The notes under the pieces are model-generated. The model searched no databases and was not told where the DNA came from. It was given only the letters and a program-made list of their open reading frames with translations. Made by a program: the position numbers and the translations under genes. Of a stretch of 64,000 nucleotides of DNA, positions 58,055 through 64,000 are shown in pieces (positions within the stretch are counted from its first letter, which is position 1; every line of letters starts with the position of its first letter). The DNA is taken from the NCBI RefSeq assembly GCF_024628725.1, contig NZ_CP102409.1, forward strand, positions 2,761,001 through 2,825,000, given 5' to 3'. Source of the DNA: Ruegeria sp. YS9. Lineage in GTDB: Bacteria > Pseudomonadota > Alphaproteobacteria > Rhodobacterales > Rhodobacteraceae.

Positions 58055-58762
58055 ATGCGATTTGAAACCCCTCTTGTCCCCGCCCGGCTGATCCGCCGCT
58101 ACAAACGCTTTCTGGCCGATTGCAGGCTTGAGGATGGAAGTGAGGTAACGGCCCATTGCGCCAATCCGGGGTCGATGATGGGGCTGGCCGAGCCCGGCGA
58201 GAAGATTTGGCTGGAACCCAACGACGATCCGAAGAAAAAGCTGAAATTCGGTTGGCGGCTGGTGGACCACGAGAACGGGCATTTTACCGGGGTCGATACC
58301 TCGGTTCCGAACCGGGCGCTGCGCACTGCTTTGGAAGCCGGTGAGATTCCCGAACTGGCCGCCTATGACACCGTCCGGCCCGAGGTGAAATACGGCGACA
58401 ACAGCCGCATCGACTTCCTGCTGACCGGGCCGGGCCTGCCGGATGCCTATGTCGAGGTGAAAAGCGTGACACTGTCACGCCAGCCCGGACTGGCCGAGTT
58501 TCCCGACAGCGTCACAGCCCGTGGCACCAAGCATCTGGGCGAGTTGGCCGCGATGGCCGCGCAAGGGCACCGAGCGATCATGCTGTATCTGGTTCAGCGA
58601 ACCGATTGCGACCGGTTTGCTTTGGCGGCCGATATTGATCCAGCCTACGCGGCGGCATTTGAGGCGGCGCAGGCACAGGGGGTCGAGCGGTTGGTTTATG
58701 GGACGTGTATCACACCCGAAGGTGTTATCTTGGACATGTCCCGAAGCGTATTACCAGAGTGA
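58055..58762 (+). CDS. sfsA: SfsA nucleic-acid-binding/nuclease family protein
   Basis: The 235-residue protein carries the SfsA patterns RYKRFLADCRLEDGSEVTAHCANPGSM, YVEVKSVTL and FPDSVTARGTKHLGEL. The family was named for a sugar-fermentation phenotype and has a restriction-nuclease-like fold. It is followed within a few bases by a GNAT gene and then map. Confidence 0.94.
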   Translation: MRFETPLVPARLIRRYKRFLADCRLEDGSEVTAHCANPGSMMGLAEPGEKIWLEPNDDPKKKLKFGWRLVDHENGHFTGVDTSVPNRALRTALEAGEIPELAAYDTVRPEVKYGDNSRIDFLLTGPGLPDAYVEVKSVTLSRQPGLAEFPDSVTARGTKHLGELAAMAAQGHRAIMLYLVQRTDCDRFALAADIDPAYAAAFEAAQAQGVERLVYGTCITPEGVILDMSRSVLPE

Positions 58763-58767
58763 TCAGC

Positions 58768-59256
58768 ATGTCTGTTGCGGATTTTGAGATCATAAATTTG
58801 AAATCGGGTATCATCCCGCAGGCATCCGAACTCTGGCATTCGGGGTGGCACGATGCGCACGCGGCTATCTTGCCCGACGATTTGACCAGCCAGCGCACAT
58901 TGGACAGCTTCGCAGAGCGGCTGCACAAATACGCCGACATGACACGCGTCGCAGTTCAGGACGGTGTAGTTTTGGGCCTATGCATCATATTGCGGGATGA
59001 GATCAACCAGATGTATGTCTCGCCGCAAGGGCGCGGGACAGGGCTGGCAGCTGCCCTCCTACGAGACGGCGAACAGAAAATTCTGGCCAACGGACACGCG
59101 ACCGGCTGGCTCGCTTGCGCCATAGGAAACAGGCGCGCGGCCCGCTTCTATGAAAAATGCGATTGGGTAAATACGCGAACCAAGGTTCTGAGGTTTGAAA
59201 CACAAACCGGAGATTACCCGCTTGAAATCTGGCGGTTTGAAAAACATCTGAATTGA
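58768..59256 (+). CDS. GNAT family N-acetyltransferase
   Basis: The 162-residue protein has the GNAT core MYVSPQGRGTGLAAALLRDGEQ and NRRAARFYEKCDW. The ATG at 58768 is used; a GTG overlapping the sfsA stop (58759) is also in frame and could be the real start, as no strong ribosome site is seen for either. Acceptor unknown. Confidence 0.85.
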   Translation: MSVADFEIINLKSGIIPQASELWHSGWHDAHAAILPDDLTSQRTLDSFAERLHKYADMTRVAVQDGVVLGLCIILRDEINQMYVSPQGRGTGLAAALLRDGEQKILANGHATGWLACAIGNRRAARFYEKCDWVNTRTKVLRFETQTGDYPLEIWRFEKHLN

Positions 59257-59341
59257 AGACCCGCGATCCCGCACCCTCTGGTACTTTCTGCACAAGCAGC
59301 GTAAAAGGAATGCTGCGCGCAACATTTGGAGCTTAGCGTCG

Positions 59342-60154
59342 ATGAAAGAGCATCGTGGCCGCCTGACCAAGGACGGCATCCGCATCTATGAACAAGGTGA
59401 CTTTGCCGGGATGCATGCGGCAGGGGCTTTGGCTGCGCGAATTCTGGATGACATTGCCGAACATGTGTTTCCCGGTCAAACCACCGGCGCCATTGACGGG
59501 CTGATCACGCAGATGGTCGAAGACGCCGGCGCGACCTCGGCCACCATAGGTTACAAAGGCTATCAGCACGCCAGCTGCATCAGCGTGAACCACGTGGTCT
59601 GCCACGGGATTCCCGGTGAGAAGAAACTGAAGGATGGCGACGTTCTGAATATCGACGTGACCGTCATCGTCGATGGCTGGTTCGGCGACACCTCGCGCAT
59701 GTATGTGGCGGGCAAGCTGCCGCGCAAGGCGGAACGGCTGATCCAGGTGACCCATGACGCGCTGTTCAAGGGCATCGAGATGGTCAAGCCCGGCAATACC
59801 TTTGGTGACATCGGCCACGCTATTCAGTCCTATGTCGAAGCGCATCGGATGAGCGTTGTACGCGATTTCTGTGGTCATGGTCTGGGCCGGGTGTTCCACG
59901 CACCACCGAACGTGTTGCACTATGGCCGCCCGGGTACCGGTGCGGTTCTGGAAGAGGGTATGTTCTTTACCATCGAACCCATGGTCAATCTGGGTCGCCC
60001 CGAAACCAAGACTCTGGCCGACGACTGGACAGCCGTGACCCGCGACAAATCGCTGTCGGCACAGTTCGAACATTCGGTGGGCGTCACCTCGGATGGGGTC
60101 GATATCTTTACCCTGTCACCCGCTGGCAAATTTCACCCGACCTATTCCTCTTGA
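59342..60154 (+). CDS. map: Methionine aminopeptidase type I
   Basis: The 270-residue enzyme removes initiator methionine. The metal site is visible as Asp in LNIDVTVIVDGWFGDTSRMY (two), His in FCGHGLGRVFH, Glu in MFFTIEPMV and Glu in SAQFEHSVGVT. The substrate-pocket histidine is in YQHASCISVNHVVCHGIP. Length is normal. A small minus-strand gene overlaps its last 13 bases. Confidence 0.96.
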   Translation: MKEHRGRLTKDGIRIYEQGDFAGMHAAGALAARILDDIAEHVFPGQTTGAIDGLITQMVEDAGATSATIGYKGYQHASCISVNHVVCHGIPGEKKLKDGDVLNIDVTVIVDGWFGDTSRMYVAGKLPRKAERLIQVTHDALFKGIEMVKPGNTFGDIGHAIQSYVEAHRMSVVRDFCGHGLGRVFHAPPNVLHYGRPGTGAVLEEGMFFTIEPMVNLGRPETKTLADDWTAVTRDKSLSAQFEHSVGVTSDGVDIFTLSPAGKFHPTYSS

Positions 60155-60321
60155 TCCGCGGCCTGTGCGCGGAGAAGTTTCAACAGCATCGTTTCATCCC
60201 TCCACGGCGTGACCGCGTCGTGGATGAAGACCGGCGCGCGCAAGGGTTTGCGCTCTGGGCTGGTGGAATCTTCTGCATAGCTGGAAAAGGTCCAGGCAAA
60301 AGGTGTCAGGGTGCGGTCCAT
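60142..60321 (-). CDS. Small hypothetical protein (59 residues)
   Basis: An open frame runs ATG (60321) to TAG (60142) and encodes MDRTLTPFAWTFSSYAEDST and a C-terminal part ending MLLKLLRAQAADQEE. Codon choice fits the neighbours. It fills the gap between map and the HAD gene on the HAD gene's strand, 26 bases downstream of it. No convincing ribosome site or known family was seen, so it may not be translated. Confidence 0.4.
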   Translation of the reverse strand: MDRTLTPFAWTFSSYAEDSTSPERKPLRAPVFIHDAVTPWRDETMLLKLLRAQAADQEE

Positions 60322-60346
60322 GCGTGCACATTAGCACGACCGCGGG

Positions 60347-60982
60347 TCAAAGTCCCAACACCCCATGCGCCTGTGACATGTCCGTGATCACTTCGGCCCC
60401 CAGATCCGCCAGCTTTTCACCGCCTCCCTGAGGCGCATAAGCAAGGCAACGCATACCGGCGCGGATTGCCGCCGTGACACCGCTATGACTGTCTTCGATC
60501 ACCACCGGAGCCGTCGCGCCAAAGTGCTCGGCGGCCAGTTGGAACATCTTTGGGTCCGGCTTTCCGGTGCCCAGCACATGGGCCGAGAACATCACGTCTT
60601 TGAACCGGTCCCAAAGCCCGTTCTGACCCAGAGTGATCTTCATCTTGTCCGGGCTGCCATTCGACGCGACGCAACAGGGGATACCTTTTTGATCCAGCCC
60701 CTCAAGCAGGTCTGCGATACCGGGCACCAATGGCACACCTGCACGCAGGCGGTCATAGGTTTCGGCATAGACCTGATCTATCCAGTCTTCGGGCAGAACG
60801 GCACCCATCGCGCGGGCCTTGTCCCGCACACCCACCATGGTTCCGCCCACAAACAGGGACATACATTCATGCAGCGCCAGATGCAGGCCATGTTGCGCCA
60901 GATTGTCCACCAGCACCTGGTTCGAGACCACCTCGCTGTCCACCAGAACGCCGTCGCAATCGAAAATGACAAGATCGTGCAT
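60347..60982 (-). CDS. HAD-superfamily phosphatase (PGMB/GPH-like)
   Basis: The 211-residue hydrolase shows all four HAD motifs: DCDGVLVDSE with nucleophile Asp, VASNGS, GKPDPKMF and VIEDSHSG. The helical cap sits after motif I, as in beta-phosphoglucomutase and YieH-type phosphatases. The substrate is probably a small sugar phosphate or nucleotide. Confidence 0.92.
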   Translation of the reverse strand: MHDLVIFDCDGVLVDSEVVSNQVLVDNLAQHGLHLALHECMSLFVGGTMVGVRDKARAMGAVLPEDWIDQVYAETYDRLRAGVPLVPGIADLLEGLDQKGIPCCVASNGSPDKMKITLGQNGLWDRFKDVMFSAHVLGTGKPDPKMFQLAAEHFGATAPVVIEDSHSGVTAAIRAGMRCLAYAPQGGGEKLADLGAEVITDMSQAHGVLGL

Positions 60983-61071
60983 ATGGGATTCCTGCTTTGC
61001 CTCACGCTCGGCCTATCAAGGTTTTCCCGTCATCGTCCACCCATGTTCCGCACCAAACCGCGCAGCGCGTT

Positions 61072-61629
61072 TCAATCTGGAACGCCTTTCCACATCAAGG
61101 AAATATGCGTGTCGCCATATTTGCGGCTGTCATGCAATTTAAATCCGGCCGGCGCCTGCATCGGGGCGTTTTCTTCCCAAACCAACAAGGCATCATCCGC
61201 GATCCAGCCATTGGCCAAGGCGGCGACGGCCTTCTGCCCCATGGATTTCCCGTAGGGCGGGTCCAGAAAAACCAGATCATAAGGCACACCGGGATTGTCG
61301 CCCAACCGGGTCGCGTCGCGGCGGATCAAATCCGTACGGTCGGCGCTGCGGGTCAGGTCGATGTTCTTGCGTATCAACCCCTGGGCCACTCGCCCGTCAT
61401 CGACGAAGGTGACATGCGACGCCCCCCGCGACAGCGCCTCGAGCCCCAGCGCCCCGGTTCCCGCGAACAGATCCAGCACCCGCAAACCGTCAAATTCGAT
61501 CTGGTGGCTGAGCACATTGAACAGGCTTTCACGCACACGGTCGGTGGTGGGGCGCAGATGCGCGCCCGCATCACCCTTGCCGACCGAGGCCAGCGCCCGG
61601 CCCCGGAATTCTCCGGCAATGATCCTCAC
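61072..61629 (-). CDS. rsmD: 16S rRNA (guanine-966-N2)-methyltransferase
   Basis: The 185-residue protein starts MRIIAGEFRGRAL, has the SAM site VLDLFAGTGALGLEALSRGA and the catalytic DPPY in LVFLDPPYGKSMG. It methylates G966 of 16S rRNA. It overlaps the upstream FAD-reductase gene by four bases (ATGA). Confidence 0.95.
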   Translation of the reverse strand: MRIIAGEFRGRALASVGKGDAGAHLRPTTDRVRESLFNVLSHQIEFDGLRVLDLFAGTGALGLEALSRGASHVTFVDDGRVAQGLIRKNIDLTRSADRTDLIRRDATRLGDNPGVPYDLVFLDPPYGKSMGQKAVAALANGWIADDALLVWEENAPMQAPAGFKLHDSRKYGDTHISLMWKGVPD

Positions 61630-62837
61630 GCCTTGAGCAGCGGTTTCAGGTCCGCGCTCGGGTCGGCCACGACTTCGGGATCAGCGGTCTTGCCCATTTC
61701 GATCAGTCTTTTGCCGACCATGTATGCCCGCGGATCATTCATCGCATCCACAGCAATCAGCCTGTCGCCCTTGTAATACCAGAAGGACACGGTCTGACCC
61801 TCTCCCTTGCGGGTCACCACGCGGTCATATCCGGTGTTCAGGCCCGCGATCTGAAGCTTGACGTCGTACTGGTCCGACCAGAACCAGGGGGTCGCCACAT
61901 ATTCCTTGGCCGCACCCAGCATGTTCTGCGCCACGATTTCGGCCTGGTCGATGGCGTTGGGGACGCTTTCCAGACGGATACGCCCTTCGCCATGGGGGAA
62001 AGAGGCGCAATCGCCCGCCGCCCAGATCGACGGATCAGAGGTCCGGCCATGGGCGTCGGTTTTGATGCCGTTGTCCAGTTCGAGCCCTGCCATCTCGGCC
62101 AGTTGAGTAGAGGGGGTGATGCCCACTCCGACCACGACGAAATCCACGTCCAGCTTCGTGCCGTCCGTCAATACGGCCCCCACAACCCTGCCATTTTCGC
62201 CGATCAGACGATCCAGCCCGACGCCTTCGCGAATGTCGGCACCATATTCGCTGTGCAACGCGCGGAAATAGTCGCTGGTTTCGGGCGCAGCGACCCGTTG
62301 CAGGATGCGGTCGGCCATCTCGACCAAGGTGACCTTGACGCCGCGTTTCGCGCAGACGGCGGCGGCCTCGAGCCCGATGTAACCGCCGCCCACAATCAAC
62401 GCGCGGGCGCCTTCGGTCACTTTGGGTTCCATCTCGCCAATATGGGCCAGGTCGCGCACCACGTGCACACCGTCCAGATCACCTCCGATGGCGGCAGGCA
62501 GGCGGCGCGGATCTGACCCGGTGGTCAGCGCCAGTTCGTCATACGGGATGACTTCGTCCCCAACAGTGACCGTTTTGGCCTTGGGGTCGATGCCGGTCAC
62601 GCGCTGGCCAAGCCGCAGAGTGATGTTGTTTTCCGCATAGAAGCTTTCGGGTCGCAGGAACAGGCGCTCCAGCTCCATCTCTCCAAGAAGGTAGGCCTTG
62701 GACAAAGGCGGGCGCTGATATGGCAGATGCGGCTCGGCCCCGATCAGAGTAATCTCTCCGTCGAACCCGTCCTTGCGCAGCCGCGCCACCAAGGACGCTC
62801 CTGCCTGACCCGCGCCAATCACAACAATATGGCTCAT
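61626..62837 (-). CDS. FAD-dependent ferredoxin reductase (CamA/rhodocoxin-reductase type)
   Basis: The 403-residue flavoprotein has the FAD motif VVIGAGQAGASLVARLR, the NAD motif ALIVGGGYIGLEAAAVCAKRG and the FAD-ribityl segment SIWAAGDCASFPH. The C-terminal domain matches putidaredoxin/rhodocoxin reductases. It should pass electrons from NADH to a 2Fe-2S ferredoxin serving P450s or oxygenases; neither partner is in the window. It reads into rsmD. Confidence 0.9.
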   Translation of the reverse strand: MSHIVVIGAGQAGASLVARLRKDGFDGEITLIGAEPHLPYQRPPLSKAYLLGEMELERLFLRPESFYAENNITLRLGQRVTGIDPKAKTVTVGDEVIPYDELALTTGSDPRRLPAAIGGDLDGVHVVRDLAHIGEMEPKVTEGARALIVGGGYIGLEAAAVCAKRGVKVTLVEMADRILQRVAAPETSDYFRALHSEYGADIREGVGLDRLIGENGRVVGAVLTDGTKLDVDFVVVGVGITPSTQLAEMAGLELDNGIKTDAHGRTSDPSIWAAGDCASFPHGEGRIRLESVPNAIDQAEIVAQNMLGAAKEYVATPWFWSDQYDVKLQIAGLNTGYDRVVTRKGEGQTVSFWYYKGDRLIAVDAMNDPRAYMVGKRLIEMGKTADPEVVADPSADLKPLLKA

Positions 62838-62936
62838 GTTTTGCCCACCCCGCAGTTTCCCCGTGGTCTCTCTGGTTGGACAACCTATATTGCGGCTTAA
62901 CCCAATTCTGCAAATCCAAACGACAGGAGCTGAAAA

Positions 62937-63422
62937 ATGATTTCAAAAGGAGACACCTTGCCCGAGGCCACACTGATCCAGATGGGGGCCGACGGGCCGG
63001 AGGAAGTTCGGATTTCAGACAAGACCAAAGGGCGCAAGGTTGTCATTTTCGCCGTGCCCGGCGCCTATACCGGCACATGCACCACCGCACATGTGCCAAG
63101 CTTCATTCGTACAAAAAAACAGTTTGACGACAAAGGCGTGGACGAGATCATGTGCCTGTCGGTCAATGACCCGTTCGTCATGCACGCCTGGGGTGAATCC
63201 ACCGGCGCGACCGCGGCCGGATTGACGATGGTTTCAGACGCGGCTTCAGAATTCACCAAGGCCATCGGCATGGATTTCGACGCCCCGCCTGTGGGTTTGT
63301 TCGCACGCTCCAAACGCTATGCGATGCTGGTCGAGGACGGCAAGGTCACAGCCCTGAACCTGGAAGATAACCCCGGTGCCTGCGGGATCTCGGCGGGTGA
63401 AGGCCTGTTGGAGGCGATCTGA
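62937..63422 (+). CDS. Peroxiredoxin 5-type thiol peroxidase
   Basis: The 161-residue protein has the Prx5 active site PGAYTGTCTTAHVPSF with peroxidatic cysteine, VNDPFVMHAWGE and a C-terminal GACGIS cysteine that may resolve. It reduces hydroperoxides using glutathione/glutaredoxin or thioredoxin. It is divergent from the FAD-reductase gene. A GC-rich hairpin without a T-run (63431-63451) follows. Confidence 0.93.
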   Translation: MISKGDTLPEATLIQMGADGPEEVRISDKTKGRKVVIFAVPGAYTGTCTTAHVPSFIRTKKQFDDKGVDEIMCLSVNDPFVMHAWGESTGATAAGLTMVSDAASEFTKAIGMDFDAPPVGLFARSKRYAMLVEDGKVTALNLEDNPGACGISAGEGLLEAI

Positions 63423-63523
63423 ATTTGGCCGGCCCCGGTTTGTCCGGGGCCGCGTGAGCCCAATTTAACTTGAAGCAGCGCCCCAATGCGCGAATACTCG
63501 TCGCATAATTTGGGGAGATTTTT

Positions 63524-63769
63524 ATGAAACTTAAGTTGATTTTTTCCTTCCTGACCGGCGCGGCCCTTCTGGCAGCCTGCGGTCCGGCCCCAACCCCGCA
63601 ACAGCAAGCCGCACGACAGCACGAGATTGCCTGCCTTGGCGGCACACTGGGCGGCGCCTTGATCGGCGGTGCAATCGGCAACCAGTTCGGCGGCGGATCG
63701 GGCAAGACGATCCTGACCGCAGCCGGCGCTGCCGCCGGTGGCATTGAAGGCCAAAGATTTGCATGCTGA
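63524..63769 (+). CDS. Glycine-zipper lipoprotein
   Basis: The 81-residue protein has a lipobox (LLAACGP) and a glycine-zipper helix (GGTLGGALIGGAIGNQFGGGSG). The pattern resembles small Rhodobacterales outer-membrane lipoproteins and SlyB/17-kDa antigen-like zippers. It ends in a cysteine. The EF-hand gene starts 11 bases downstream. Confidence 0.85.
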   Translation: MKLKLIFSFLTGAALLAACGPAPTPQQQAARQHEIACLGGTLGGALIGGAIGNQFGGGSGKTILTAAGAAAGGIEGQRFAC

Positions 63770-63780
63770 GGAGATTGGAC

Positions 63781-64000
63781 ATGAAACGGGCGATTTTTGT
63801 ATTCACGGCTGCCTTCCTGGCCTCGGCGACCAATGCCGAAACCGTGGCTGAATTGCATGAAAAAGAATTGAACGCCATCGACGCGAACAATGACGGATTC
63901 CTGTCCAAAGACGAATTCGACGCTTTTTCGGACTATGCGTTTCAGGCCATGGACGAAGACAAGAACGGCACACTGGGTCAGGCCGAGGCCAAGCCGTTTC
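63781..64000 (+). CDS. Secreted EF-hand protein (cut by window end)
   Basis: The open part encodes 73 residues: a signal peptide (ending SATNAET) and two EF-hand-like loops, DANNDGFLSKDEF and DEDKNGTLGQAEA, which should bind Ca2+. It continues beyond the window. GAGGAG lies close upstream (63768-63773). Confidence 0.85.
   Translation, partial: MKRAIFVFTAAFLASATNAETVAELHEKELNAIDANNDGFLSKDEFDAFSDYAFQAMDEDKNGTLGQAEAKPF

Noticed and set aside
63431..63451. A perfect eight-base GC hairpin after the Prx5 gene
   Set aside because: No T-run follows on either strand, so I do not list it as a terminator, although it may slow transcription.

Overview
The window looks like a chromosomal segment of a marine Rhodobacteraceae (Roseobacter group, Ruegeria/Leisingera-like). 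The signs are a GC-rich genome, a sitABCD manganese operon behind tandem Mur-type palindromes, DUF3035 and DUF1674 (SDHAF4-like) proteins, an ALDH16-type tandem aldehyde dehydrogenase, BCCT and SbtA transporters, Hint-domain proteins and a tmpAB phosphonate pair. This assignment comes from gene content only. No rRNA, tRNA, CRISPR array, complete insertion sequence or prophage was seen.

Layout. 1-7.9 kb: lysozyme-inhibitor-like protein, rmuC, mutL and sitABCD on the minus strand. 8-12.2 kb: deoC, ALDH16 and a DECR-like SDR, in unusually GC-rich codons. 12.2-20.6 kb: a minus-strand run rsmB, heparinase-like, purH, lspA, DUF3035 and two M16 peptidase-family genes (one active, one without the zinc site). 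20.7-24.3 kb: SDHAF4-like gene, then a LysR regulator divergent from tmpA-tmpB-(AllA-like), which should turn 2-trimethylaminoethylphosphonate into glycine betaine and phosphate. 24.3-30 kb: dapB, rbfA, DUF2233, truB, DUF1643, an RTX-repeat protein and rpsO.

30-38 kb: accessory genes (methyltransferase, BCCT remnant, Hint protein, intact BCCT transporter) lie between rpsO and pnp, and a second Hint protein follows pnp. 38-48 kb: DUF1326, PepSY, a membrane-anchored LuxR-type protein, an outer-membrane protein broken by an in-frame TAG, peroxiredoxin, ALDH, Ada-like protein, nth, adenosine kinase, a cold-shock gene, a leftover copy of the kinase tail and a possible HEPN/AbiJ-like gene. 48-64 kb: rppH, fadH, LysE exporter, DUF4399, two LysR regulators (one OxyR-like but with the peroxidatic cysteine replaced, divergent from sbtA and next to an OxyR-type operator), OmpA-type protein, CinA-like, sfsA, map, HAD phosphatase, rsmD, a CamA-type reductase, Prx5, a glycine-zipper lipoprotein and a truncated EF-hand protein.

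The best candidates for new biology are the third, AllA-like gene coupled to tmpAB; the cysteine-replaced OxyR/SbtA pair; the ALDH16 operon; and the decayed duplicate fragments at 31.1 and 47.1 kb, which mark rearrangement points.
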